Origin: Hyphomicrobiales bacterium
GTDB taxonomy: Bacteria; Pseudomonadota; Alphaproteobacteria; Rhizobiales; Beijerinckiaceae
Length of the DNA: 16,859 bases
Reading direction: 5' to 3'
Assembly (NCBI GenBank): GCA_028290595.1
Contig: JAQGJO010000201.1
Coordinates: 1 to 16,859 of the forward strand
A model generated the notes under the pieces. It was not told where the DNA came from. It saw nothing but the letters and a program-made list of their open reading frames with translations, and did not search any database. A program made the translations under genes and the position numbers. Of the stretch, positions 7,948 through 15,282 are shown piece after piece (the first letter of the stretch is position 1; every line of letters begins with the position of its first letter).

Positions 7948-7982
7948 CTATCGTTGCGATTATATTTTAATCGCAACGATAG
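7948..7982. promoter_or_regulatory. Operator and promoter of the toxin-antitoxin module
   Basis: Perfect 15-bp inverted repeat (CTATCGTTGCGATTA at 7948-7962, its complement at 7968-7982) with a 5-base AT spacer, ending 13 bases before the antitoxin ATG. A promoter pair TTGCCC (7939-7944) and TATATT (7961-7966) with a 16-base spacer overlaps it, so a bound repressor would block transcription. RHH antitoxins typically bind such palindromes to autoregulate; binding here is inferred. Confidence 0.65.
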
Positions 7983-7994
7983 TGGATGATAAAC

Positions 7995-8264
7995 ATGGCA
8001 ACCGAGACGAAGGTGTTGACTGCGCACGTCCCTATTGCGCTCGCGGAAAAGGTTGAGGCGATGGCCTCGCGGCTCGAACGCTCGCGCGGTTGGGTGATGA
8101 AGCAGGCCCTCGCGGCCTGGGTTGATCAGGAAGAGGAGCGTCACAGGATGACGCTCGAAGCTCTCGAGGATGTCGATGCGAGCCGGGTGATTGATCATCA
8201 GGCGATTCTGGCGTGGGCCGACAGCCTTGGAACTGACAAACCACTACGCTCGCCGGTCAAGTGA
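7995..8264 (+). CDS. CopG-type ribbon-helix-helix antitoxin, 89 aa
   Basis: DNA-binding antitoxin of a type II toxin-antitoxin pair. The N-terminal strand TKVLTAHVPIAL, followed by the helix EKVEAMASRLERSRGWVMKQALAAWVDQ (about residues 13-45), is the ribbon-helix-helix dimer fold; the acidic C-terminal half (EEERHRMTLEALEDVDASRVIDHQ) is where such antitoxins wrap the toxin. The start ATG at 7995 (MATETK) is preferred over 7986 because family members begin here and GGAT lies upstream at workable spacing. Its stop overlaps the toxin's GTG start (GTGA), giving translational coupling. It sits directly behind a perfect inverted repeat likely to be its own operator. The module is bracketed by 71-bp direct repeats and may be a recent arrival. 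Confidence 0.85.
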   Translation: MATETKVLTAHVPIALAEKVEAMASRLERSRGWVMKQALAAWVDQEEERHRMTLEALEDVDASRVIDHQAILAWADSLGTDKPLRSPVK

Positions 8265-8554
8265 AGATCCAGTGGACCGACAAGGCGTCGTCGGATCTTG
8301 TGCGTCTGCACCAGCATCTGAGTCCGGTCGCACCCGCAGCGGCGGCGCGTGTGGTCCAGCAACTCGCCCACGCGCCGGATCGGCTGTTTGAATATCCGAG
8401 AATCGGGGAGAAGCTGGAAGCCTATGAGCCGCGCGAGGTCCGCCGGATCATCGTCGGCAATTACGAGATGCGCTACGAAATCGCGGCCGGGACGATCTTC
8501 ATCCTACGCCTCTGGCATTGCCGCGAAAACCGCAGCTTCGAGGAAGAAGAATAG
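8261..8554 (+). CDS. RelE/ParE superfamily toxin, 97 aa
   Basis: Toxin partner of the RHH antitoxin. It has the RelE/ParE fold pattern: N-terminal strand MKIQWTDKASSDLVRLHQHL, helix AAAARVVQQLAHAPDRL, a turn YPRIGEKL, then strands VRRIIVGNYEMRYEI and IFILRLWHCRENR with the C-terminal basic and His residues (Arg83, His86, Arg88, Arg91). ParE members poison gyrase while RelE members cut mRNA on the ribosome; the RHH partner and the 'GNYEMRYEI' core lean towards ParE, but the target cannot be settled from sequence. Start is GTG at 8261, overlapping the antitoxin stop by three bases. The C-terminus ends in a short acidic tail (FEEEE). It looks full length. Confidence 0.87.
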   Translation: MKIQWTDKASSDLVRLHQHLSPVAPAAAARVVQQLAHAPDRLFEYPRIGEKLEAYEPREVRRIIVGNYEMRYEIAAGTIFILRLWHCRENRSFEEEE

Positions 8555-8578
8555 CGGCAACGTTTTCCGCTCGATTGT

Positions 8579-8649
8579 TCAGCGCTGCGGGTGGGATACC
8601 CGGCGACGGGAGATCACCCAGTAAACCGCGCCCGATAACGCCGCACAGA
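8579..8649. repeat. 71-bp direct repeat, copy B
   Basis: Partner of the repeat at 7814-7884 (67/71 identical). Its left edge is exactly the stop codon of the membrane-protein gene, and it encodes that protein's last 22 residues (142-163) on the minus strand. On the plus strand it also retains the thpR tail reading and a stop (TAA in place of TAG). The toxin-antitoxin genes lie between the two copies. Confidence 0.9.
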
Positions 8650-9070
8650 TAAAAAACAGCGCGAGAAACCTGTTTTCGAGCGGCGTCTGTGCGGCATCGC
8701 GGACGCCGTTTCTGACAAATGCGAAGCGCAGCATCCAGGGAATGGCGGCGGCGATGACGCCAGGCGCCAGCATGTGCCAGATCAGCGAACGGGCGCGCGC
8801 CGCTTCCCCCAGTAGGGCCGAGAGCGTCAGCGGCAGCACGCAGAGCGCCGTGACCGCATGCCAGATCAAGGACAGCATGCTGGCGATCGCGGTCCCGTCG
8901 ATGTCGATCTCACCTTGGCCAAGCGCCATGCCTTCGTCGAACAGGCTGGCAAGAAGTCTGACGATGGCGCCTTCGGTAACCGCGTCGGAGACGATCGCCA
9001 CCAGTAAAAGAACCACGTTGAACGCAATCGCGACCGCCAGCGCTATGACGATGAGGAGGATGCGTCGCAT
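8579..9070 (-). CDS. Small integral membrane protein of unknown function, 163 aa
   Basis: I do not recognise this family. Four hydrophobic segments are visible at about residues 4-28, 61-87, 97-118 and 134-154, with a polar loop FDEGMALGQGEIDIDG after the first and a basic C-terminal tail (SRRRVSHPQR), so it probably sits in the inner membrane. The start ATG at 9070 shares one base with the stop of the HNH gene (TGATG), so the two are translationally coupled and co-transcribed. A longer frame to 9340 exists but runs inside the HNH gene and is not credible. The last 22 codons lie in copy B of the 71-bp direct repeat. Its pairing with an HNH nuclease does not by itself show a shared function. 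Confidence 0.7.
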   Translation of the reverse strand: MRRILLIVIALAVAIAFNVVLLLVAIVSDAVTEGAIVRLLASLFDEGMALGQGEIDIDGTAIASMLSLIWHAVTALCVLPLTLSALLGEAARARSLIWHMLAPGVIAAAIPWMLRFAFVRNGVRDAAQTPLENRFLALFFICAALSGAVYWVISRRRVSHPQR

Positions 9071-9639
9071 CAAGGCTCGAGGACCGAATCCCAGTAGAGA
9101 TAATCCATCCAGCTTTCGTGCAGATAGTTGGGCGGAAACAGGCGGCCGCTCTGGTGCAGGTCGCCGATGGTTGGCTGGAACGGCATGCGCGCCGGCCACA
9201 TGTGAACATCGTCGGGCATGCGGTCGGCCTTGCGCAGATTGCACGGCGAACAGGCGGCGACGACATTTTCCCACGTGGTCATGCCGCCGCGCGCGCGGGG
9301 AGTGACATGGTCGAACGTCAGTTCTTCGCGGGCGCCGCAATACTGGCAGGAGAAGCGGTCGCGCAGGAACACGTTGAACCGGGTAAAGGCCGGGTGGCGC
9401 GCCGGTTTGATGTAGGTCTTGAGCGAAACGACCGATGGCAGTTGCATCTCGAAGCTTGGGCTTCGCACTGTCTTTTCGTAATTGGAGACAATGTTGACCC
9501 GGTCAAGGAACACCGCCTTGATCGCGTCCTGCCAGGACCATAGGGACAAGGGATAGTAGCTCAGCGGCCGGAAGTCGGCGTTGAGGACAAGCGCCGGACA
9601 GGATTCCGGCGAAACCGATGGATGGAAGTGAACGGTCAC
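9070..9639 (-). CDS. HNH endonuclease domain protein, 189 aa
   Basis: Predicted metal-dependent HNH nuclease of the type common as a single chromosomal copy in Hyphomicrobiales. The N-terminal region PALVLNADFRPLSYYPLSLW (15-34) and SFEMQLPSVVSLK are family signatures. The nuclease core is a zinc-binding CQYC (98-101), catalytic DH (110-111), Asn125 in TTWENVVAAC, and the second pair CSPCN (130-134). The C-terminal 'RLFPPNYLHESWMDYLYWD' is also typical. The GTG at 9639 is chosen because AAGGA lies eight bases upstream; the ATG at 9648 sits directly against that same AAGG and has no usable spacing. The cellular role is unknown, and no restriction or phage genes are nearby. Its stop overlaps the start of a membrane-protein gene. 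Confidence 0.88.
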   Translation of the reverse strand: MTVHFHPSVSPESCPALVLNADFRPLSYYPLSLWSWQDAIKAVFLDRVNIVSNYEKTVRSPSFEMQLPSVVSLKTYIKPARHPAFTRFNVFLRDRFSCQYCGAREELTFDHVTPRARGGMTTWENVVAACSPCNLRKADRMPDDVHMWPARMPFQPTIGDLHQSGRLFPPNYLHESWMDYLYWDSVLEP

Positions 9640-9723
9640 TCCCGACATCCTTTCGATTGACCAGTTCAGAATCGAACCGGTTCTGCTGCAGCTATTAATC
9701 TACAGTCGGGATGACGGCTTTGT

Positions 9724-9747
9724 GAAGGCCTTGTTTGCAAGGGCTTC
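9724..9747. other. Hairpin downstream of hbd
   Basis: GAAGGCCTTG (9724-9733) pairs with CAAGGGCTTC (9738-9747) at nine of ten positions around a TTTG loop, about 31 bases past the hbd stop on the minus strand. Neither side has a T-tract, so it is not a standard intrinsic terminator; it may stabilise the transcript end. Confidence 0.3.
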
Positions 9748-9778
9748 AGAAACGTTGCGGGGCGGGGTCGTAAGAAGG

Positions 9779-10660
9779 CTAGCGGGTCGGGACCGGCGTG
9801 CCCGAGCGGTAGTCGTAAAAGCCACGCTTGGCCTTGCGGCCGAGCCAGCCAGCTTCGACATATTTTACCAGCAGCGGACACGGGCGGTACTTCGAATCCG
9901 CCAGTCCCTCGTGCAGCACCTGCATGACCGACAGGCAGGTGTCGAGGCCGATGAAATCGGCGAGCTGCAGCGGGCCCATCGGGTGATTGGCGCCCAGCCG
10001 CATCGCGGTGTCGATCGCGTCGACCGAGCCAAACCCTTCATATAGCGTATAAATCGCCTCGTTAATCATCGGCAGCAGGATGCGGTTGACGATGAAGGCG
10101 GGGAAGTCTTCGGAGACCGTCGAGATCTTGCCAAGCTTGGCAATAAAGGCCTTGGCCGACTCGAACGTGGCGTCGTCGGTGGCGATGCCGCGGATCAGCT
10201 CGACCAGTTGCATGACCGGAACCGGGTTCATGAAATGGATGCCGATGAACCGCTCCGGGCGGTCGGTGACCGAGGCCAGCCGGGTGATCGAGATCGAAGA
10301 CGTGTTGGAGGCGACGATGGCGTCGGCCTTCAGGGACGGACACAGTTTCGTGAAGATTTTTCGCTTCGTGTCCTCGTTTTCGGTCGCGGCCTCGATGACG
10401 AGGTCGCAATCGGCCAATTCACTGAAATCAGTGGAGGGGATGACATGATCGAGCGCCGACTTGCGGTTTTCCTCGGTGAGCTGCCCCTTGCCGATCTGGC
10501 GGGCCATATTGCCGTTGATCGTGGCCAGCCCGGCCGTCACCCGCTCTTCCGAGACGTCGTTGAGAACAACATCAAGCCCGGCGAGCGAACAGACATGGGC
10601 AATTCCGCTTCCCATCTGCCCGGCGCCGATAATCCCGATCTTTTTTACTTCCAGGGTCAT
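9779..10660 (-). CDS. hbdA: 3-hydroxybutyryl-CoA dehydrogenase, 293 aa
   Basis: Cytosolic NAD(P)-dependent enzyme that interconverts (S)-3-hydroxybutyryl-CoA and acetoacetyl-CoA, serving short-chain beta-oxidation or butyrate/PHB-linked metabolism. The Rossmann motif GAGQMG is at 12-17, followed by Asp35 at the end of the second strand. The catalytic His142 (GIHFMNPVPVMQLVE) and Glu154 keep the His-Glu spacing of the family, and SNTSS (118-122) and FIVNRILLPMINEA (189-202) are typical. At 293 aa it is full length for a single-function enzyme with no crotonase domain. It is 80 bases downstream of etfA on the same strand, so probably the last gene of the etfB-etfA-hbd unit, although its ribosome site is weak. 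The exact coenzyme preference cannot be read with certainty. Confidence 0.93.
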   Translation of the reverse strand: MTLEVKKIGIIGAGQMGSGIAHVCSLAGLDVVLNDVSEERVTAGLATINGNMARQIGKGQLTEENRKSALDHVIPSTDFSELADCDLVIEAATENEDTKRKIFTKLCPSLKADAIVASNTSSISITRLASVTDRPERFIGIHFMNPVPVMQLVELIRGIATDDATFESAKAFIAKLGKISTVSEDFPAFIVNRILLPMINEAIYTLYEGFGSVDAIDTAMRLGANHPMGPLQLADFIGLDTCLSVMQVLHEGLADSKYRPCPLLVKYVEAGWLGRKAKRGFYDYRSGTPVPTR

Positions 10661-10740
10661 GATGTGCTGTTGCTCGACGGTCCAAAACTCTCAGCTTGAT
10701 CATAGGCCAAGCGCCGGGAACGTCCAGACCCGACCTAAAC

Positions 10741-11685
10741 CTAACGCCCGATCTTGCCCAATTCCGTGGCAAGTTCCGGCAGAGCGGTAAACAGATCGGC
10801 AACCAGGCCGTAATCGGCGACCTGAAAGATCGGCGCATCCTCGTCTTTGTTGATGGCGACGATGACCTTGGAATCCTTCATGCCGGCGAGATGCTGGATG
10901 GCGCCGGAAATGCCCACCGCGATGTAGAGCTGCGGCGCGACGATCTTGCCGGTCTGGCCGACCTGATAGTCGTTGGGGACATAGCCCGCGTCGACCGCGG
11001 CGCGCGAGGCGCCCATGGCGGCGCCGAGCTTGTCGGCCACCGGCTCAATGTATTTCTTGAAGTTCTCGGCGTTCTGCATGGCGCGGCCGCCGGAGATGAT
11101 GATCTTGGCGGCGGTGAGTTCGGGGCGGTCGGAACTCGCCACCGCTTCGTCCTTGAAGGTCGACAGCGCCGGATCGGCGGCCTTGGCGACCGACTCGATC
11201 GGGGCCTGCCCACCGGCGCCGGTCGCTGCGAACGCAGCGGTGCGCACGGTGATGACCTTGATCTTGTCGGAAGACTGCACGGTCTGGATGGCGTTGCCGG
11301 CATAGATCGGCCGCTCGAACGTATCGGGCGACACGACCTTGATGATTTCCGAGATCTGCATGACGTCGAGCAAGGCTGCTACGCGCGGCATGATGTTCTT
11401 GGCGCTGGTGGTGGCGCCAGAGATGATGGCCGAATAATCGCCGGCGAGGCTGACGATCAATGCGGCAACAGGCTCGGCAAGCTGGTGATCGTAGATCGCA
11501 TCATCGGCGACGAGCACTTTGGCGACGCCGTCGAGTTTGGCAGCGGCTTCTGCCGCGGCAGCGCAATCCTTGCCGACGACGAGCACGTTGACCGGTTCGC
11601 CAAGTGCCTGCGCCGCAGTGAGAACTTTCGCCACGCTGTCGCCGAGCGCGCCCTTGCTGATGTCTGCGAGAAGAAGAGTTGTCAT
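10741..11685 (-). CDS. etfA: Electron transfer flavoprotein subunit alpha, 314 aa
   Basis: FAD-binding subunit of the soluble electron transfer flavoprotein, which takes electrons from acyl-CoA and similar dehydrogenases and passes them to ETF:ubiquinone oxidoreductase. The C-terminal FAD domain is well conserved: ISGGRAMQ (197-204), [20 protein letters not shown] (225-244) with TGK following, GISGAIQH (258-265) contacting the flavin, [16 protein letters not shown] (278-293). The N-terminal domain ([10 protein letters not shown] to about 185) is the usual alpha/beta fold. Length is normal. The start ATG at 11685 shares one base with the etfB stop (TGATG), giving tight coupling that suits a 1:1 complex. 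It belongs to the housekeeping ETF type rather than the longer FixB of nitrogen fixation, judged by length and by hbd rather than fix neighbours. Confidence 0.96.
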   Translation of the reverse strand: MTTLLLADISKGALGDSVAKVLTAAQALGEPVNVLVVGKDCAAAAEAAAKLDGVAKVLVADDAIYDHQLAEPVAALIVSLAGDYSAIISGATTSAKNIMPRVAALLDVMQISEIIKVVSPDTFERPIYAGNAIQTVQSSDKIKVITVRTAAFAATGAGGQAPIESVAKAADPALSTFKDEAVASSDRPELTAAKIIISGGRAMQNAENFKKYIEPVADKLGAAMGASRAAVDAGYVPNDYQVGQTGKIVAPQLYIAVGISGAIQHLAGMKDSKVIVAINKDEDAPIFQVADYGLVADLFTALPELATELGKIGR

Positions 11686-12434
11686 CAGATCACTCCGGCT
11701 TCGTCTTTGAGTTTGGCAACCAGTTCGGCGACGGTCTTGACCTTGACGCCGGCTTTTCTGCCGGCGGGCTCGCTGGTCTTCAGCACCTTGAGGCGCGGCG
11801 CGATATCGACGCCGTAATCAGCGGCGGTCTTCTCGTCGATCGGCTTCTTCTTGGCTTTCATGATGTTGGGCAGCGAGGCATAGCGCGGCTCGTTGAGGCG
11901 CAGATCCGTCGTTACCACCGCAGGCATTTTCAAGGTCACGGTCTGCAAGCCGCCGTCGACTTCGCGCGTCACGTCAACAGTGCCGTCGCCGATCGCAACC
12001 TTGGAGGCGAAGGTGCCCTGGCTCCAGCCGAGCAGAGCTGCAAGCATCTGGCCGGTCTGGTTGCTGTCGTCGTCGATCGCCTGCTTGCCGAGAATGACGA
12101 GGCCGGGCTGTTCGGCATCGATGATGCCCTTGAGAATTTTGGCGACGGCGAGCGGTTCGACATTGCCGTCGGCCTTGACCAGGATGCCGCGGTCGGCGCC
12201 CATGGCAAGGCCGGTGCGGATGGTTTCGCCGGCCTGCGCCGGGCCGATGGAGACGACGACGACTTCGGTGGCTTTGCCGGCTTCCTTCAGGCGCAGCGCC
12301 TCTTCGATGGCGATTTCATCGAAGGGGTTCATCGACATTTTCACATTGGTCAGTTCGACGCCGGTGCCGTCCGCCTTGACTCTAACCTTGACGTTGTAGT
12401 CGACCACGCGCTTTGCGGGCACGATGATTTTCAT
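11685..12434 (-). CDS. etfB: Electron transfer flavoprotein subunit beta, 249 aa
   Basis: Small subunit of ETF, which binds AMP and docks onto partner dehydrogenases. Seen: N-terminus [35 protein letters not shown] (35-51), the AMP-loop stretch [14 protein letters not shown] (117-130), and the partner recognition loop [22 protein letters not shown] (177-198), whose [11 protein letters not shown] is the family signature. Full length. The ATG at 12434 has AAGGAG about ten bases upstream. It is first in an etfB-etfA-hbd run. In related genomes I recall the cobalamin adenosyltransferase lying directly upstream; here the rhomboid gene, a repeat and a plus-strand oxidoreductase separate them. Promoter elements in the 312-base gap upstream are not obvious on this strand. 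Confidence 0.96.
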   Translation of the reverse strand: MKIIVPAKRVVDYNVKVRVKADGTGVELTNVKMSMNPFDEIAIEEALRLKEAGKATEVVVVSIGPAQAGETIRTGLAMGADRGILVKADGNVEPLAVAKILKGIIDAEQPGLVILGKQAIDDDSNQTGQMLAALLGWSQGTFASKVAIGDGTVDVTREVDGGLQTVTLKMPAVVTTDLRLNEPRYASLPNIMKAKKKPIDEKTAADYGVDIAPRLKVLKTSEPAGRKAGVKVKTVAELVAKLKDEAGVI

Positions 12435-12686
12435 GTCGCGCTTACTCCTTGGGGCCTGCTCAAGATCGGGGGCAGTTCGAGACCGTTGCGGTGTTGGTAA
12501 TTGTGGCTAGGGGGCAAGTCAACGCGGCTGTCAGTGTGCCTGCCATTCGGATGGCGGCCATGCGCCACGGGTGATGGCATTCTCCCGAAGTAGCTGCAGC
12601 TTGACGAATGCAACGCAAGGCATAGCATATCGCGGAAGCGGACCATTAAGTCGTAGTCTTATTTCAAAAATCTGCAGCGTGATTGC

Positions 12687-12706
12687 ACTGCGCAAAACTT
12701 CGCAGT
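12687..12706. promoter_or_regulatory. Inverted repeat upstream of the FAD oxidoreductase gene
   Basis: ACTGCG (12687-12692) and CGCAGT (12701-12706) form a perfect 6-bp inverted repeat with an 8-base AT-leaning spacer, about 40 bases before the ATG at 12747. This could be an operator, but short repeats like this occur by chance. The rest of the 312-base gap 12435-12746 shows no gene, terminator or clear promoter to me; its right half is visibly more AT-rich than the flanking genes. Confidence 0.25.
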
Positions 12707-12746
12707 CCGAATTCATACGTTGAAGCAATAAGATGGGGGGAACAAC

Positions 12747-14513
12747 ATGAGCGTGAGCAGGCGCGACATTCTTTTATCAGGCGGTGTCGCCGCAACGCTG
12801 GCGGCCAATGTCGCTACGCAAGCTGCGGCGCAAACGCCAGACAGTGCGATCAAGTGGGATCGAGAGGCCGATGTCGTCGTGATCGGCTCCGGCGCGGCGG
12901 GTATCGTATCCGCGATCGCCGCCAGGGAGGCCGGAGCCTCCGTCATTCTTCTCGAAGCGCAGCCGCATGCGGGCGGGCATGCGATCTGCAGCGGCGCCAA
13001 CCTGCCGCTTGGCGGTGGCACCAGCGTCCAGAAGAAATGGGGCATTGTGGATTCGCCCGATCTTGTTTTCCAAGACCTCACGGACTGGTCGGTGACGCAA
13101 TCGAACGGCGCCGCCGATTATCGCTATAATGATCGCGAGATCATTCGCGCCTTTGCCGACAATTGCGCGGCGACGTGCGAATTTCTGCTCGCACACGGTG
13201 TCGTTATCCGCGATGCGACGCCGGATGTGGTCGGCGGCAATTCTGTCGGCAATTCGGTGCCGCGCGAGATGCATGCGGTGCCCGTGGACTGGCCGCTGAT
13301 TCAGACCGGCAAGCCGGCGGAGCCGGCGCAGCGGATGACGATGTCCACCGGCAACGGTCTCATGCATCCGCTCATTGCGGCCGCGCGAAAGGCGGGCGTC
13401 GAGATCCTCCTGTCGCACAAGATGAAATCCATCCATCGCGGGTGGCAAAATTCCGGCTCGGTGCTCGGTGTCGCGGCGCAGACCGAAGGGCGCACCGTGA
13501 ACGTCCGTGCCCGCAAGGCAGTGATGCTCGCCACCGGCGGCTCGTCAACCAATGTCAATTTTCGCCGCATGTTCGATCCCCGCCTTACGGAAGAATATTG
13601 CGGCACTGCGGGAATGCCGTGGTCCGAACAGGACGCAAGCGGTGAAATCGCCGGCATGGCAGTCGGCGCCGCGCTCTGGGGCCTTGCCAACAACACCGGC
13701 GAGTTCGGCTCGAAGATCACCAAACCCGGTCAGATCGGCAGCCAGTATGGCTATGTGAACCTGCGCTGGTATCCGGGCAGCGAGGTCTTTGACAAGGCGC
13801 GTGCCACCGGCCTGCGCGTGACGAACTGGCAGGATCTGATCACAGTCAACATGATCGGCAAGCGCTTCTACGACGAAACCGGACCACAATTTCCGTCCAA
13901 CAACTACAGCGACGTCAACCCATATGTGCACGGCAGCTATCTGAACGCGCGCAACGTCCGCTGGAATCCACAGAATTGGATCAATGCGGCAATGGCCGGC
14001 ATCGGCGATGGACATAATGGCGGCGGCCCGATCTGGGCGATCTTCGACGCCGACGCCGTCACGCGCGAGCGGTGGGATCCGAATCCGCCGAACGTCGATT
14101 ACGACGCCGGTTTCTGCTTCAAGGCCGATACGATTGGCGAACTGGCGCGCAAGATCGTGATGCAACACCAGCGCGTGCCGATGCCGCCTTCGAACCTTGA
14201 AGAGACCGTCCGGCGTTACAATAAATTTGTCGATGTCGGGCGCGATGAGGATTTCGGCAAGCCGGGTCCGCGCTACAAAATCGCCAAGCCGCCCTTCTAC
14301 GCCGCCTGGGCCACGCCGGTGCTGCACGACACGCGCGCGGGCCTGCGCATCAACGCCAAATGCCAGGTCGTCGACATGAACGGAGAGTTGATTCCGGGGC
14401 TCTACAGCGGCGGAGAGACCGCCGGCGGCTTCAGCCTGCACGGTCTCGCTAGGTGTCTGACGCAGGGCTACATCGCTGGTCGAGCTGCGGCCGCTGAGGA
14501 CATTAAGGCGTAG
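12747..14513 (+). CDS. Tat-exported FAD-dependent oxidoreductase (FAD_binding_2 family), 588 aa
   Basis: Flavoprotein of the fumarate reductase / 3-ketosteroid dehydrogenase fold; substrate not identifiable. The N-terminus carries a twin-arginine signal (SRRDILLSGG, residues 4-13, then an alanine-rich core, likely cut after QAAA near 28), so it should act in the periplasm already folded with FAD. The dinucleotide motif GSGAAG (47-52) ends with ribose-binding Glu70; a second flavin-contact region is GLYSGGETAGGFSLHGLAR near the C-terminus. No CxxCH is present, so unlike flavocytochrome c it has no covalent heme, and its electron partner must be separate. ATG at 12747 has GGGGGGA six bases upstream. 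It lies on the opposite strand to the surrounding etf, rhomboid and cobalamin genes, suggesting a later insertion. A urocanate/fumarate-type reductase or steroid dehydrogenase are alternatives. Confidence 0.85.
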   Translation: MSVSRRDILLSGGVAATLAANVATQAAAQTPDSAIKWDREADVVVIGSGAAGIVSAIAAREAGASVILLEAQPHAGGHAICSGANLPLGGGTSVQKKWGIVDSPDLVFQDLTDWSVTQSNGAADYRYNDREIIRAFADNCAATCEFLLAHGVVIRDATPDVVGGNSVGNSVPREMHAVPVDWPLIQTGKPAEPAQRMTMSTGNGLMHPLIAAARKAGVEILLSHKMKSIHRGWQNSGSVLGVAAQTEGRTVNVRARKAVMLATGGSSTNVNFRRMFDPRLTEEYCGTAGMPWSEQDASGEIAGMAVGAALWGLANNTGEFGSKITKPGQIGSQYGYVNLRWYPGSEVFDKARATGLRVTNWQDLITVNMIGKRFYDETGPQFPSNNYSDVNPYVHGSYLNARNVRWNPQNWINAAMAGIGDGHNGGGPIWAIFDADAVTRERWDPNPPNVDYDAGFCFKADTIGELARKIVMQHQRVPMPPSNLEETVRRYNKFVDVGRDEDFGKPGPRYKIAKPPFYAAWATPVLHDTRAGLRINAKCQVVDMNGELIPGLYSGGETAGGFSLHGLARCLTQGYIAGRAAAAEDIKA

Positions 14514-14514
14514 G

Positions 14515-15204
14515 CTAGGCGGTGCGCGTGCCGAACAGAGGCACTTCGCTGCGTTTTAAAAGGGGCGTCAGCACCGCGCCGGCGGCAATTCCGCCGACAT
14601 GCGCCCACCAGCCGACTTCCGGATCGCTGCTGAACAGGGCGGACCCGATCTGCAGTGTGATCCAGGCCAGGATGACATAGATCGCGGCGATCGAGATCGG
14701 CAGCCAGGCGAACGCCAGTCCGAACACATGCACGCGCGGATACAGCATGAGATAGGCGACGACGACGCCGGAGATGGCGCCCGACGCGCCGATCAGCGGT
14801 GATTGCGAGTTCTGGCGCACCAGCGCGAATAGCAAGGCGCCGGCAATGCCGCAGGCCAGGTAGAAAATGGTGAAGCGCAGCGAGCCCATGGCGTCCTCAA
14901 CATTGTCGCCGAAGACCCAGAGGAACAGCATATTGCCGAGCAAGTGCAGAAAGCCGCCATGCAGAAAGATGCCGGTGAAGAAGGTCAGCACACCGGGCAC
15001 GAGCGCAATCGACGGATCGATCTTCGCCGAGCCGAACACCACGGCGGGGATCATGCCGAGCGCCACATCGATGCGATCCTCGCGGCCGAGCAGGCCGCTG
15101 GAGACGAGAAGATACATTAGCACGTTCAGGCCAAGGATCACGTAAGTGGCCGTGGGCCGCTTCATAAATCTCAGCGCGACGCCATCATAGAGCGGAATGA
15201 ACAC
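14515..15204 (-). CDS. Rhomboid family intramembrane serine protease, 229 aa
   Basis: Integral membrane protease that cleaves transmembrane helices. It has six or so hydrophobic segments. The catalytic and family marks are HGGFLHLLGN (82-91, oxyanion His/Asn), the nucleophile Ser141 in GASGAISG (139-146) and the general base His202 in WWAHVGG. The GTG at 15204 is chosen because GGAGG lies four bases upstream and MFIPLYDG is a usual start; the ATG at 15315 would add 37 polar residues that run into a repeat element and do not look like the family. Its stop codon and that of the convergent FAD oxidoreductase gene are separated by one base (14514), with no terminator between. Substrates are unknown. 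Confidence 0.92.
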   Translation of the reverse strand: MFIPLYDGVALRFMKRPTATYVILGLNVLMYLLVSSGLLGREDRIDVALGMIPAVVFGSAKIDPSIALVPGVLTFFTGIFLHGGFLHLLGNMLFLWVFGDNVEDAMGSLRFTIFYLACGIAGALLFALVRQNSQSPLIGASGAISGVVVAYLMLYPRVHVFGLAFAWLPISIAAIYVILAWITLQIGSALFSSDPEVGWWAHVGGIAAGAVLTPLLKRSEVPLFGTRTA

Positions 15205-15282
15205 AGGGCCTCCGGGCCGTGAAACAAGATGTTTTGAGCCTAGAGGGTTTTCTGATTCATTTGAATCGGAAAGACGCGCACC

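Noticed and set aside
7096..8640. Transposon or integron carrying the toxin-antitoxin genes
   Set aside because: No transposase or integrase frame and no terminal inverted repeats at the edges; the flanking 71-bp copies are coding direct repeats, too long for ordinary target-site duplications.
8579..9340. Reading the membrane-protein frame as a 253-aa protein starting at 9340
   Set aside because: The extra 90 residues are out-of-frame HNH sequence; the ATG at 9070 coupled to the HNH stop is the natural start.
10696..12500. Long plus-strand ORFs (373 aa at 10696-11817, 273 aa at 11679-12500)
   Set aside because: They lie opposite etfA/etfB, which have clear family motifs. Long antisense frames are expected in GC-rich coding DNA, and these show no domain features.
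13545..14441. 298-aa minus-strand ORF inside the FAD oxidoreductase gene
   Set aside because: Antisense shadow of a well-supported gene; its composition is low complexity and no family is recognisable.
12747..14513. Flavocytochrome c with covalent heme
   Set aside because: No CxxCH motif anywhere in the protein, so a heme-bearing flavocytochrome is not supported.
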